NCBI GenBank assembly: GCA_019279435.1
Contig: JAAALK010000283.1
Coordinates: 66,322,642 to 66,386,641 of the forward strand
Length of the DNA stretch: 64,000 nt
From: Zizania palustris
Lineage: Eukaryota; Streptophyta; Magnoliopsida; Poales; Poaceae
Reading direction: 5' to 3'
Part shown: piece after piece, positions 12,072-24,380 of the stretch
Position numbering within the stretch: position 1 is the stretch's first letter
Layout: each line of letters opens with the position of its first letter
Made by a program: the position numbers and the translations under genes
Notes under the pieces: model-generated
Seen by the model: only the letters and a program-made list of their open reading frames with translations
Database searches by the model: none
Told to the model about the DNA's origin: nothing

Positions 12072-13613
12072 GCTAGCCTAGTTACACAGAGCGAACACAC
12101 ACTGAGGAAATCACACTTCACAAGCACGGATCACTCACACACTTCTTCAAAAACACTCCAGTGCAATAAACTTAACACAGGAAGAAGTGAGGCACAAAAA
12201 TATCAAGACATGCAGTGCAAAGTAGGCATACAAGTTCAAATAGTAAATGAAAACAGAATCAAGGTTTCATTGCTTGAACAGGGAACACAAAATGAACTCA
12301 CAGGATGAACACAGTGAATGTGGCGGCTAGCACAGGAGTTCTACAATGACTTCTCAAAAGTCTTATCGATGCCTAGCTAGCCTTCACTATTTATAGGCAC
12401 TATTCAGCCCTGTGAATAGACTACTTTACCCCTAGGGTTTACACTAGTTTTGTCTCATCATAATAGGGGGTAAAGTTGGTAGTCTACTTTATTTGGAGGC
12501 TTCTTTTGTCAGCTTCGCAGAGGGGACAACATCAACTTTTGCAGAGCAGACACAGTCAGCCTTTTGCAGATTTGGAGTCTTCTGAAGCCCCCCTTCGCAC
12601 GTGAGGGGTGCGGTAGCTTCGGTGAGAAGCCTTGAGCCTGACGGTCTTCGCTTCACCGAAGTCTGCCTTCGATACAGTGACAGTTTTGAGCCGAAGCCGT
12701 CAAAGCCCTTGAGCCTTCGCGCCATAACCTCTGGAGTGGACCTCCACGGCTTCGCAGCTACTCCCAGCTCGAACTCCGTCAGCTCGTGTACCGAAGCCAT
12801 GTATGACCGAAGTACCTCAAATCAGCCACACTCCGAAGCCCCACCTTCGTAGTACCACCCTTCGAAGTCCCTTTCTCATCCAAGGCCTCCGCATGAAGCA
12901 TTCCATGAGCACTTCATCGCAGTGTCTCTCCCCGAGCACACTCCTCGACAAACCTTACCCGGACCATGCCTTCGATGAACCTTGACTTCTAAGACCTCTG
13001 TCGGGTAAACCTTCGAGTGCCTCACTCCGGAGCACACTCCGAACACCATGCCTCATTGTTGAGGACTTGGTCCACCTTTCTTCTAAGTCACTCCTTTCGG
13101 AGTACCCTTCGAAGTGCCTCACCTCCGAGGACTTCACCTTGGAGTACCTTCAGCCGGAGCCATGCTCCGCACTCTCTGCCTTCGTTTGGCGCACCTTGAC
13201 CCGAGGACCGACCTCGACCTCACGCAGCCCTCGTGACCGAGCTCCCTGCTCGCCTAGCATCAAGCCTCCTTCTTGACCCAGGTTCACTTGCTGTGAACCG
13301 TCCGTCGCCTCCGAAGTCACCTGCGCACCACAGACAAACTGACAAGTCTATTTAGTACCCCGGAGACCTCTCCGGGTAAACAATCTCTAGCACACACTCT
13401 GGTGTACCGTTCAAAGTACCTAAACCTTCGGTATGACCCAGTCATCGTGTACTGTCGGACCCCTCCGACAGTCACACTCCGCTGCAGCAGCTGCAGCAAA
13501 CGAACCCTTCGGTGAAACCACCTCCGAACCCCTTTGGAGGGACCCCTTTGAATCAGAGGATAAAATATGTCAATCACTCATCACAGACTCCGAAACCAAC
13601 CCTTGGTTTCTCA
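12072..13613 (-). mobile_element. C1 3' LTR, second segment
   Basis: Continues the C1 3' LTR after the solo LTR and parallels about 20600-22152. It ends with TTTCTCA at 13613, which on the minus strand is the LTR start TGAGAAA. A minus-strand TATAAATA box is at 12388-12395. The corresponding box in the 5' LTR (near 20908) is mutated. The sequence is rich in CTTCGGA/TCCGAAG words in both orientations. Confidence 0.88.
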
Positions 13614-13630
13614 ATCTCCCCCTTGATGAG
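13614..13630 (-). other. C1 polypurine tract
   Basis: On the minus strand this reads CTCATCAAGGGGGAGAT, a purine run directly before the 3' LTR start TGAGAAACC. It would prime plus-strand DNA synthesis in C1. Confidence 0.85.
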
Positions 13631-14249
13631 TGCATTAACAACCAAATTCAAGTTCAAGAAAATTTGAAAAATTTCAGCACACAAGTGACCATAAAATCTC
13701 AGAACAAGCCAAATCATGTCACTTGACAAAATAATTTTCCTCCCCTTTTTCAAAAGAGTAAAAGCCCCTTCGGAAAATCTTTACCTTTGCAAGATAAAAA
13801 ATCCCCCTGAGTAATTTTCCCTTTTTGTTGTAGAGAACTCAAAAATTTCTCCCCCTTTGGCAATGCAAGCATCTAGGAGCATTTAAAAGATGCAAAGCTT
13901 CGAAATGGACAGAGTTGCAAGGACATATAAAGCAAAAATATGCCAGCTTTAATACCAAGTTTCATGTGCTCAGATTAATTTAACATTCTCTAAAAACATG
14001 ATGACAACATGTGATTTCATCATTTTAAAATAAAAGCATCACCACTCAATCAAGATAACTAGACAAGTAAAAGCAGGGACTATGCAAAGCTAGCCAATTT
14101 CTACTCTAGACAGACAAGTCCAGTTCAAGTGGAGTATATGAAAGCAACCTTGATAGACAATGAATTTGTTGTTCTTTTCATAATGTCAGGGGTTATTTGT
14201 TTGTCTACCTTATACTTTCCAATCAAGTCAAGCCTAAGCATGAAAGCCA
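13631..14249 (-). other. C1 3' untranslated region
   Basis: AT-rich sequence with short C-rich runs between the end of RNase H and the polypurine tract. I see no supported gene or motif in it. Confidence 0.5.
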
Positions 14250-14822
14250 TCAGAAGCTTAAGGTAGTGATTTTGGCATACACTGCACTATCCCAGTTTAG
14301 ACCAATGTGCATGATTCGATTTTGGAAAGAAAAATCATGCACAAAATGTTTCAGACAAATTAAATATAGCTGAGATGACATGATTACTTGATTTAAAATC
14401 AGGCATATGAGTGCAAAAGATGTAGATGCAATTTTACACATAATGAGCATATGCAAGACAATCAAAAGCTGCTCCCCCTCACAAAATGCCATAAGAGTGA
14501 CAAACACCAAGTTCCCCACGCAAGTAGGCAAAACAGAAGCGTCGAGGGGTTTTGTAAAAATATCGGCTAGCTGGTGTTGGGTATCAACATATTGAAGTTC
14601 AATATCACCCTTCTCATTATGATCTCTGAGAAAATGATATCGCACATCAATGTGTTTGGTTCTGGAATGCTGAACCGGGTTGTTTGCAATACAAATAGCA
14701 CTAGTGTTATCACAGAAAAGTGAAACACTCTTATAATCTAACCCAAAATCCCACAAAGTGGAAACCATCCATAAAATATGAGAGCAACAGCTAGTTGCAA
14801 CAACATATTCGGCCTCAGCCAT
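14250..14822 (-). pseudogene. C1 RNase H
   Basis: A 190-residue open stretch beginning with MAEAEYVVATSCCSHILW, the EAEY motif of copia RNase H. It continues with FCDNTSAICIANNP, SRTKHIDVRYHFLRD and QLADIFTKPL, all standard in copia elements. About 70 residues beyond the family's usual end look like read-through into untranslated sequence. It is separated from the RT stretch (14876-15735) by a stop and frame change. Confidence 0.88.
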
Positions 14823-14875
14823 CGATTGTGCAACACTAGACTGTTTGCGGGAAGAAAGGCAAACCAGTGAAGTAC

Positions 14876-15735
14876 CTAGAAAATGACAAGTTCCCGAGGT
14901 ACTTTTTTATCAATCCTACACCCAGCAAAATCCGCATCGGAATAACCTCGAAGACACAAAGAGGAAGACGCGGAATACCAGATGCCAAATTCAAGGGTAT
15001 GTTTGAGATACCTGAGAATGCGCTTTACCGCTTGGCGGTGCAAAGCTCGTGGTGAAGCCTGAAAATGAGCGCACAGACATACTGCGAAGTGTATGTCTGG
15101 CCTCGTAGCAGTCAAGTAGAGGAGGGAGCCGATCATGCTTCTAAACTCCTTCTGGTCTACAGCTTCTCCATCCTCGTCAGGATCCAATGCTATCGAAGTA
15201 GCCATCGGAGTAGCGAGGGACTTTGCATCAGCCATGTCGAACTTCTTGAGCAGGTTCTTGGTGTACTTTGTCTGGTGAAAAAAAGTACCTTGTTTGCTTT
15301 GCTTGATTTGCAAACCAAGGAAAAATGTGAGTTCACCCATCATGGAAATTTTGAACTCCCTCTCATGGTATCTGCAAACTCGGCAACCAAAGCATGAGAA
15401 GAGCCACCGAAGATGATATCATCCACATAAATCTGAACTAGGAGGAAATCTTTGCCATGCTTGAGAGTGAACAGGGTTTTATCAACAGATCCCATCAAAT
15501 ACCCCCGCTTAAGCACAAAAAACTTAAGTCTATCATACCAAGCCCGAGGGGCCTGCTTGAGTCCATAAAGAGCCTTATGAAGTTTAGGGACTTTATGTGG
15601 GTACTTGGGGTTTTTAAAACTAGGGGGTTGTTTTACATAGACATCTTCGCCTATGAAGCCATTAAGAAATGCATTTTTTACATCCATTTGATAGAGTTTG
15701 AATCCTCGGAATGTCGCAAAGGCAAGCAAAATCAT
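14876..15735 (-). pseudogene. C1 reverse transcriptase
   Basis: Two minus-strand stretches in different frames, 15735-15340 and 15343-14876. The first has MDVKNAFLNGFIGEDVYV, KALYGLKQAPRAWYDRL and the catalytic YVDD in QIYVDDIIFGG. The second has MGELTFFLGLQIKQ, ATRPDIHFAVCLCAHF and YSDADFAGC, the thumb and connection region. A shift near 15340 separates them. The part before 15735 is damaged; conserved flanking sequence can be followed to about 15950 with stops. Confidence 0.9.
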
Positions 15736-15948
15736 AATGGCCTCTAGACACGCAACAAGTGCAAAAGTCTCAGTAAAATCAATCCCTTCTAATTGAGAAA
15801 AACCCAGAGCTACAAGTCTAGCCTTGTTTCTAACTACAAACCCATCCTCTCCTTGTTTGTTTTTGAAAATCCATTTTGTTCCAATGAAATGAACATTTGG
15901 TGGAGGATCAACTAAAGTCCAGACTTGGTTTCTCTCAAAATTTTCAAG

Positions 15949-16497
15949 TTATTCATGCATGGCATTGATCCAACTAGAATCAGAAAGTGCATGACTAACA
16001 TCTAAGGGCTCGAAAGAAGCAACAAAAGCGGAATCAATGAAATGAGCATGAGAACGTGTTACCCTTTGATCAAGCTCACCAATGATCTGCTCGGGAGGGT
16101 GCATCCTTTGAACATGATGTGGAGCCTCGCGGTGGGATACAGTCTCCCCCTCAACTTGTGCATTGGAGTGGTCCAAGATGACCGATGTTGAGGTAGTTGC
16201 TTCGGGACCTTGTGCTGAAGTGGTCGAAGCGGGGTCGGCTTCGGGGGTTGAAGTCGAGGGTAGTAGGGGTTCATCCTCGAACTCTCTGGGATCTTCTTCT
16301 TTGAAGAGGGTCTGCTCCATGTCGTATTCATTTGCATGTTCAAAATTAGAACTAACAGAGGGGGTTGATTCATCAAAAGTCACATCACATGACTCGATGA
16401 TAGTGTTAGTCTCTAAATTGTAAACACGATAAGAATGACCATGATTAGTGTAACCCAAAAAGATCCCGCCAGAAGAACGCGACTCAAATTTGTCCAA
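15949..16497 (-). pseudogene. C1 integrase C-terminus and linker to RT
   Basis: A 182-residue stretch starting SRSSGGIFLGYTNHGHSYRV, the GKGY-like end of copia integrase. It is followed by a Ser-, Thr-, Pro- and Glu-rich linker and then LDVSHALSDSSWINAMHE, the usual entry into copia RT. A single stop near 16552 separates it from the integrase core, and a stop near 15949 cuts it off from the RT. Confidence 0.8.
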
Positions 16498-16551
16498 ATT
16501 TCCATGTTTTAGGATAAAGCAACGACAGCCAAAAACTCGAAGATGAGTAAC

Positions 16552-17628
16552 TTAAGGTTGTCTCCTAAAACGCAGTTCATAAGATGTTAAGTTCAAAATT
16601 AAGCGCAAGAAGATTCGGTTTGAGATATAACAAGCCGTGTTCATGGCCTCAGCCAAGAATTTTCTAGGAGTCATGTGCTCATCGAGCATCGTCCTAGCCA
16701 TCTCAAACAAAGTGTGGTTCTTTCTTTCAACAACATCATTCTGTTGAGGAACCCGTGGAGCAGAGAATTGATGTTCTATGCCATGCTCCATGCAAAAGTC
16801 AACAAAGAGACTGTTCTTGAACTCAGTGCCATTATCACTTCGAATGAATTTCAATGCACCAGGGAATTCAGTGAAAAGTCTCAAAGCCAAGCTCCGAAAG
16901 TGTGAAAACACTTCATCCTTGCTAGCAAGAAAGAAGACCCAAGAGTAGCGAGAGAAATCGTCGACAATGACGAACACATACCATTTTCCGCCTAAAGAAC
17001 TAACCCGAGAAGGACCTATAGTGTCCATATGGAGAAGTTCTCCAGGTTGTTCAGTCATCACCGTGGTGACTGGCGAGTGCGAAGCTGCAATCATTTTTCT
17101 ATGTCGACAAGGAGCGCAAACTAAATTCTTCTCAAACTTGAGATTGGGCAATCCTCGGATCAGACCTAGGGCACTCAGACGAGCGAGCAACTCAAAGCTC
17201 ATATGCCCTAGTCTCCTATGCCACTTCCAAAGCTCAGAAGTAGAATGAGTAACAAGACAATGAGAAGAACCAGATGACTCAGAAAAATCAGCTCCAAAAA
17301 CTCTCCCAAATCTAAAGATCTTACAAACCACAATGCCATCAGAATTGAGTACTTGCGAAGTATCGCGATGGAATCGCACTTCGAAGCCCTCATCAAGCAA
17401 TTGAGATACAGAAAGCAAATTGTATCTCAAGTTTTCAACCAAAGCAACATCTTTGAGAGTGAAATTCGAGTTGATTCTTACCACACCTTTACCTTTCACT
17501 CTACTCCTTCGATTGTTGTCGAAGGTGATATGTTCCTTTTGCTTGGTTGTTGTGAGGATGGAGAACCATGCTGCATCTCCGGTCATTTGGCGCAAACAAC
17601 CGGAGTCCATGATCCACGTGTCCTCCAA
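16552..17628 (-). pseudogene. C1 protease and integrase core
   Basis: A 358-residue stretch. TWIMDSGCLRQMTGD at the start is the copia protease DSG active site. The integrase zinc-binding region follows (WHRRLGHMS, then CAPCRHRK), then the core with HMDTIGPSR, RSDNGTEFKN and NDVVERKNHTL. The last normally reads NGVVERKN, so one residue is altered. It ends at a TAA close to the integrase C-terminus, after which the same frame continues. Confidence 0.9.
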
Positions 17629-18134
17629 GCCTCGGTCTGGCGCCTACACATGATAATAAAATCTCGATCGCTCAGTGCTGGGGTGAGTGAAAACATGACG
17701 AGGCATCCAGCACTGAGTGATACGAGTAGTAGGCACAGTAAAAATAGACTGTCTACACACAGGATAATCAGAATGATGCAATTGCGAGGTCTACCTATAT
17801 GCTGTGACCCAAATGCATGATGAGGTCTCCTACCCTGTCGAGGTACAAAGCTACTCGCACGGGGTCTACCACCATATGGAATATGGTGAACACCTCGAGG
17901 AGCAACACCTCTCCGAGAAGTACGAGGAACCTCGAAAACAAGACGTGAGTAAAACTCAGACTCATGCATACCTCGAGATGGGTAATGCATGTCCTGGAAA
18001 CTCATCGCCTGAGAGCGTCGCTCATCCTTGATGCGAAGAAAACATAACCCAACTAGATGACCCACCCGCTGACAATAGGAACAATGAAACACTCTCCTAG
18101 GGGCACTCTCATGGGTCATAGGAGCAATCCTCAT
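17583..18134 (-). pseudogene. C1 spacer with a second zinc-knuckle-like motif
   Basis: A 183-residue stretch ahead of the protease. It contains HCSYCQRVGHLVGLCF, a CX2CX3HX4C variant of the gag zinc knuckle, in a setting rich in Arg and Ser. It overlaps the protease stretch in a different frame. Elements of the Maximus/SIRE type often have extra coding sequence between gag and protease. Confidence 0.6.
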
Positions 18135-18149
18135 AGGATCCTTGGGCTT

Positions 18150-19157
18150 CTACTGAGTGGTTTTCTTGGGAGGAATTTTCTTTGCAGGAGGAGTGGTTTT
18201 CTTTGGAGTTCGGGTAGGCTTTTTGGCTGATGGAGTGTCTAACAGAGCTCTCTCTTTCTCTAAGGTAGTGGGTGAGGTAAAAACAGTTTTGTTCTTATTG
18301 TCTAAAGGAATCCTCCCAAAACCCAATCCTAGAGCTAACCCTGCCCTGTCAGCACACATCTTGGTCTTGGCCAAGAGCAAGTCCATCCTACCCTTTCCCT
18401 CAGTGCATTTGTTAACCACAGAAATAAGGTATTCATTTTCAGGCATGAAGTTTTCAGCTCGCTCTCTAACAGTGTCTAGTTGGTCCTTAAGGGTTATGCA
18501 AGTGTCACACACATGTTGTACATCCTTAGAACTATCGGCCCTCTCCAATCTAGCCTCTAAGTCATGAACATGCTTATCACGTAAATAAATGCTCTCACGT
18601 AATAAAAAACAGTTCATACATTCATTTATATCATGAGTACTAGAATCAACCATCAAAAGATGCTTCTGTGCAGTATCAAGCTCAGAAAGAGTTTGAGCAT
18701 GCACATAACGCAACTGAGCAAGCTCACCCATAACAACAGTGCAAGATTCACATTCAGCATCATTAATCCTAGACTTAAGCATGGCATAATCAGTAGAAAC
18801 AGATTCTAGCCTAAGTCTAAGGTCTTTTCTATCTCTAGCGGCTTGCACAAGCAACCTATCCTGACCAAGAACTTCCTCATTCAGTTCATCTAATTTAATC
18901 GAAAGCTGGTCATAGGATAGTGGTACCTCAGATGTGTCAAGCTTATCGCCGTTGTGGTCGCTGTCGGCCATGAAGCAAAGGCCGGTGAAATCTCGTCCCT
19001 TCTTGTCCTTCTTTTCCTCCTTCCTTGGAGACTCCTCCTCCTCCTTGGAGCTCGACTCCTCAGTTGAGGAAGTGTCGATGTCGCTGAGAGCATCAACAAA
19101 TGCTCTGGAAGCGGCTTTGGCTACTCTCTTAGCCACCTTGCCGCGCTTGCCCTTCAC
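18150..19157 (-). pseudogene. C1 coiled-coil segment after gag
   Basis: A 335-residue stretch with a Lys/Arg-rich N-terminus, an acidic Ser/Glu run, then a long heptad-like helical part (for example YDQLSIKLDELNEEVLGQD and LVQAARDRKDLRLRLESVS), and a basic Lys/Pro/Thr-rich end. It lies between the zinc knuckle (19154-19363) and the protease, where Maximus/SIRE-like copia elements carry such a segment. Its role is unknown. A short shift near 19157 separates it from gag. Confidence 0.7.
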
Positions 19158-20107
19158 AAAGGGTTTCCTCTCCTTTTATGGTATTTGGGGCGCTCACTCT
19201 CATCTCTCTTCTTGAGTTTAGGACAGTTGGCCTTGATGTGATAAGTGTCGCCACACTCAAAACAACCACTAAAACCACTTCTCCTCTGATCTCGTCTCTC
19301 ATGGTGAAAACGGGTGAACCTTCTGGCAACGAGAGCAAACTCGTCATCATCTAGAGTATCCACCTACTCCTTAGTGACAGAGACCAGGGAGGATAAAGCA
19401 AAACCATCTACAATAACACAAGTGCCAGATGTGCTTGGTTCTGTAGTGGTGCCACGGCTAGTACTAGAAACTAATGCCAATGGCTGTGGCAATGAGTTCC
19501 TATGTACTGCAAGAGATGCCTTGGCAATCTCTGTGGACTTCAGCTTGCTGAAAAGCTCATCACAGGTCAATGTGTCATAACCTGCGGACTCCTCAATGCT
19601 GGATATCTTCACTTCCCATATGCTACGATCAAGAGCATGGAGAAGCTTGATAGCCATATCATGATCATTGTAAGCAAGCGTCCCGTTGGACCGCAAGTTA
19701 CTCACTATCGCATCAAAACGAGAAAACATGGCATCTATAGATTCACCAGGTGCCTGCACTAACAGCTGATATTATTGATTGTATGTGCTTTGACGCCTGG
19801 CCTTAATCTGTGTAGAGCCCTCATGAAAAATAGTGAGTGTAGTCCAAATCTCCCTAGCTGTCCTAAGGTGCTGCACCCTATCAAACTCACTCCGACTCAA
19901 ACCAATGAACAGTATATTTCTAGCCTTGGAGTTGGCATTATACTGATCCTTCTCAGTTTGAGAGGTGCGAGTTTCAGGGACGGAGTATTGTGAGTCAACA
20001 ATCTCCCAAATTGCATTTCCTTGGCTTAGCAAGTAAGCCTCCATACGCATCTTCCAGTATGCAAAGTCCGTCCCATCGAACAGAAGTATTTTACTAACTC
20101 TGTCCAT
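19154..20107 (-). pseudogene. C1 gag with zinc knuckle
   Basis: Three consecutive minus-strand stretches (20107-19772, 19759-19364, 19363-19154) broken by single stops in what seems one frame. The first starts MDRVSKILLFDGTDFAYWK, the usual start of copia gag (UBN2-type), and has AREIWTTLTIFHEG. The second has GESIDAMFSRFDAIVSNLR and YDTLTCDELFSKLKSTE. The third carries the knuckle CFECGDTYHIKANC, a CX2CX4HX4C. The Met at 20107 lies about 50 bases from the PBS and is the natural start. Confidence 0.9.
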
Positions 20108-20157
20108 GTCGCCAACAGATCACAAAACCGGTTAAGGTCAACTAGTGATCTTAACCT

Positions 20158-20169
20158 GCTCTGATACCA
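20158..20169 (-). other. C1 primer binding site (initiator Met tRNA)
   Basis: On the minus strand this is TGGTATCAGAGC, complementary to the 3' end of plant initiator methionine tRNA. It lies two bases inside the 5' LTR, which starts at 20172 on this strand's far side, and confirms the element's orientation. Confidence 0.92.
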
Positions 20170-20171
20170 AT

Positions 20172-22152
20172 TGTTGGACCGGAAACAACGACCAGAGGGG
20201 GTGAATGGGAGCTTTTAAAATTTCAGACTAAAAATAGCCTTCTGTTTTAATTCTGTCTTCTGTGGAACAGGCTTCCGAAACCAGGCTTCGCAAGGAGCAA
20301 AAGTTCGAAGTCAAGAAAACTTCGCTCCACCCACAACTCCGAAAACTCAACTCAGCTAAGTCAGTGCAGGCTCCGCACACTAGGTGCCTTCGAGCAGACT
20401 TCGCACTTCACCCTTCGCAAGAGATGACTTCCCTCTGAAGACTTCGATTCGATACTCAGCGCTAGCAATTGGTACTAGGCTTCGTACTTTGAAGGTATAA
20501 ACTTCACAGTGCACACTGAGCTAAGGACTTTGCCAAAAGAAGAAAACATGCTTCGATTTAAGCCAGACACAGTGCTTCGCTAGTAATCAGAGAGGACTAG
20601 CCTCAGTTACACAGAGCGAACACACACTAAGGAAATCACACTTCACAAGCACAGATCACTCACACACTTCTCCAAAAACACTCCAGTGCAATAAACTTAA
20701 CACGGGAAGAAGTGAGGCACAAAAAGATCAAGACATGCAGTGCAAAGTAGGCATACAAGTTTAAATAGTAAATGAAAATAGAATCAAGGTTTCATTGCTT
20801 GAACAGGGAACACAAAATGAACTCACAGGATGAACACAGTGAATGTGGCGGCTAGCACAGGAGTTCTACAATGACTTCTCAAAAGTCTTACCGATGCCTA
20901 GCTAGCCTTCACTATTTGTATGCACTATTTAGCCCTATGAATAGACTACTTTACCCCTAGGGTTTACACTGGTTTTGTCTCACTAGTTTTGTCTCATTAG
21001 AACAGGGGGTACAGTTGGTAGTCTACTTTATTTGGAGGCTTCTTTTGTCAGCTTCGCAGAGGGGACAGCATCAGCTTTTGCAGAGCAGACACAGTCATCC
21101 TTTTGCAGATTTGGAGTCTTCTAAAGCCCCCCTTCGCACGAGAGGGGTGCGGTAGCTTCGGTGAGAATCCTTGAGCCTGACGGTCTTCGCTTCACCGAAG
21201 TTTGCCATCGATACAGTGACGGTTTTGAGCCGAAGCTGTCAAAGCCCTTGAGCCTTCACGCCATAACCTCCGGAGTTGACCTCCACGGCTTCGCAACTAT
21301 TCCCAGCTCAAACTCCGTCAGCTCGTGTACCGAAGCCATGTATGGCTGAAGTACCTCAAATCAGCCACACTCCGAAGCCCCACCTTCGGAGTACCACCCT
21401 TCGAAGTCCCTTCCTCATCCAAGGCCTCTGCATGAAGCAATCCATGAGCACTTCATCGCAGTATCTCTCCTCGAGCACACTCCTCGACGAACCTTACCCG
21501 GACCATGCCTTCGATGCACCTTGACTTCTAAGACCTTCGTCAGGTAAACCTTCGAGTGCCTCCCTCCGGAGCACACTCCGAACACCATGCCTCATTGCTG
21601 AGGACTTGGTCCACATTTCTTCGAAGTCACTCCTTTCGGAGTACCCTTTGAAGTGCCTCGCCTCCGAGGACTTCATCTCGAAGTACCTTCAGCCGGAGCC
21701 ATGCTCCGCACTCTCTGCCTTTGTCTGGCGCACCTTGACCCGAGGACCGACCTCGACCCCACGCAGCCTTCATGACCGAGCTCCCCACTCGCCTAGCATC
21801 AAGCCTTCCGCTTGACCCAGGTTCACTAGCTGCGAACCGTCTGTCGCCTCCGAAGTCACCTGTGCACCATAGAAAAACAGACAAGTGTATCCAATACCCT
21901 AGAGACCTCTCCAGGTAAACAACCTCCAGCACACACTCCGGTGTACCGCCCAAAGTACCTAAACCTTCGGTACGACCCAGTCATCGTGTACTGTCGGACC
22001 CCTCCGACAGTCACACTCCGCTGCAGCAGCTGCAGCAAACGAACCCTTCGGTGAAACCACCTCCAAACCCCTTCAGAGGGACTACTTCGAATCAGAGGAT
22101 AAAATATGTCAATCACTCATCACAGATTCTGAAACCAACCCTTGGTTTCTTA
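20172..22152 (-). mobile_element. C1 5' LTR (1981 bp)
   Basis: Runs from TGTTGG at 20172 to TTTCTTA at 22152. The 3' LTR copy ends in TTTCTCA, so the terminal dinucleotide is mutated here. It is alignable to the other C1 LTR over its whole length once the solo LTR is removed, and to a third, oppositely oriented copy at 62325-64000. Confidence 0.9.
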
Positions 22153-22615
22153 GTATGTGAGAAGCGCAAATATATTATCATTTAATTTTGACTGAACCTA
22201 TGTACGTAATGTGATTATGAATCATTTTTGTATGTATTCATGACTTTATATTTACTCCTGAAACCTATATGAAGAACATATGATTCCATATGACTCATAT
22301 AAGTGTTGAATGTGTACATTCATGTTTTAATTTTGTCCATCATTGTGCATGTATTTGTGCGGGTACTTGTTTGATTTATGGTCACTTATTTTATGATATT
22401 ATTTGTATGCTTAATATGTTTGCACACCCATAATTAGTATCCTTTGTAGAGGACCAAACAAAGAACATGAGTAAAACTCTTGCCTATGTTTGTATCGACT
22501 AACAGGACCAAAACAGTGAGAGTAATGGCATCATGAATGTAATCTTGCATTCTTTATACATTGTTTGTAAAAAAGGATTTTATGAACTCGAACTCATTTA
22601 GCTGAGTATGTTTTT
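22153..22615. other. AT-rich right flank of C1, no gene seen
   Basis: AT-rich sequence directly after the C1 LTR. I see no coding potential and no clear terminal repeat. It leads into the hairpin array. Confidence 0.5.
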
Positions 22616-23418
22616 AGGCTTGTACCAACAGGTCGAACATAAGCATCATAAAATATGTGTTCTTGAACTTGTACCAACAGGCCGAGTCCAAGGATTATAT
22701 ATGTATGTATGTTCTTGAACTTGTACCAACAGGCCGAGTTCAAGACTATGAATGATATGTGTTCTTGGATTTGTACCAATAGGCCGAGTCCAAGACTATG
22801 AATAGTATGCATCTCTTTGGACTTGTACCAACAGGTCAAGTCCAAGGATTATGTATGTATATTCTTGAACTTGTACCAACAGGCCGAGTTTAAGACTATG
22901 AATGATATGCATCTCCTTGAACTTGTACCAACAGGCCGAGTCCAAGGATTATGTATGTATGTTCTTGAACTTGTACCAACAGACCGAGTTCAAGACTATG
23001 AATGATATGCGTTCTTGGACTTGTACCAACAGGCCGAATCCAATACTAAGAATAGTATGCATGTCCTTTAACTTGTACCAACAGGCCGAGTCTAAGGATT
23101 AAGTATGTATGTATGTTCTTGAACTTGTACAAACAGGCCGAAGTCAGGGCTATTAATGATATGCTTTCTTGGATTTGTACCAACAGGCCGAGTCCAAGAT
23201 TATGAGATGCATGTATGTATGTTCTTGAACTTGTACCAACAGGACGAGTTCAAGAGTATGAATGATATGCATTTTTGGATGGATATGTGGTTTTGGATGT
23301 GAGATGTGATGTTAGATGTTATATGTGAAGTTTGAATGTGATTTTGGATGCGATATGGGAATTTTGTTGTGATATGTGAATTTGGATATAAATTGTGATT
23401 GAATGTGAGTGTGAATAG

Positions 23419-23839
23419 GGTAACCAGGAAAAACAAAAAAATACCAGCTAACTTTTGTTGGCCTTTACCATAGCCGATGGAAGTTAGCTGTTTTCGGTCA
23501 CATCGGCAGAAACAACTAACTTCCGTCGGCTAGGGTAAAAGCCGATGAAAGTTAGGGCAGTTTGCCACGTCAACCGAGGCCACCTAACTTCCGTCGGCCG
23601 ACTAGCCGACGGAAGTTAGCTGGCCTCGGCTGACATGGCAGAATGCCACACTATCTTCCGTTGGCCACGTGAAGCCGACGGAAGTCCGACGAAAGTTAGC
23701 TAACTTCTGTCGAACCGCTTTCGTCGGCCATGTGCCGACGGAAAGTAGCCTTTTGCCGACGGAAGTTAGTTTCTTCCATCGGGAAAGGGCTATCTTCCAT
23801 CGGCTTTGGCTGACGGAAGTTGTCTGGATTGTTGTGGTG
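23419..23839. mobile_element. CACTA-like palindrome cluster, copy 1
   Basis: Dense direct and inverted copies of CCGACGGAAGTTAG and its complement CTAACTTCCGTCGG. One near-perfect palindrome (CTAACTTCCGTCGGCCGACT and its mirror) sits near 23585. Arrays of one short motif in both orientations are typical of the subterminal regions of CACTA (En/Spm) elements, where they bind transposase. Clear CACTA/TAGTG ends are not seen; GGTAACCAGGAAAAAC on the left and GTTGTGGTG on the right may be decayed ends. No transposase is present. Confidence 0.6.
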
Positions 23840-24380
23840 CATTCTTGGACTTATACCAATAGGCCCAGTCCAAGATTATGAGATGCATGTATGTATGTTC
23901 TGTATGTATGTTCTTGAATTTGTACCAACAGGCCGAGTTCAAGACTATGAATGATATGCGTTCTTGGACTTGTACCAACAGGCCGAATCCAATACTATGA
24001 ATAGTATGCATCTCCTTGAACTTGTACCAACAGGCCGAGTCTAAGGATTATGTATGTATGTATGTTCTTGAACTTGTACCAACAGGCCGAGGTCAGGGCT
24101 ATTAATGATATGCTTTCTTGGACTTGTACCAACAGGCTGAGTCCAAGATTATGAGATGCATGTATGTATGTTCTGTATGTATGTTCTTGAACTTGTACCA
24201 ACAGGACGAGTTCAAGAGTATGAATGATATGCATTTTTGGATGGATATGTGATTTTGGATGTGAGATGTGATGTTAGATGTTATATGTGAAGTTTGAATG
24301 TGATTTTGGATGCGATATGGGAATTTTGTTGTGATATGTGAATTTGGATATAAATTGTGATTGAATGTGAGTGTGAATAG

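Larger units (their letters stand above)
8452..22152 (-). mobile_element. C1: Ty1/copia retrotransposon with two nested insertions
   Basis: On the minus strand the order is 5' LTR (20172-22152), PBS, gag, a coiled-coil spacer, protease, integrase, RT, RNase H, polypurine tract and 3' LTR (12072-13613 plus 8452-8774, split by a solo LTR). Integrase before RT defines Ty1/copia. Long LTRs and a coiled-coil-rich segment after the zinc knuckle suggest a Maximus/SIRE-like lineage, which is inference. The 3' LTR is further cut at its low-coordinate end by G1. The coding region has several single-base stops and a few shifts. Confidence 0.9.
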
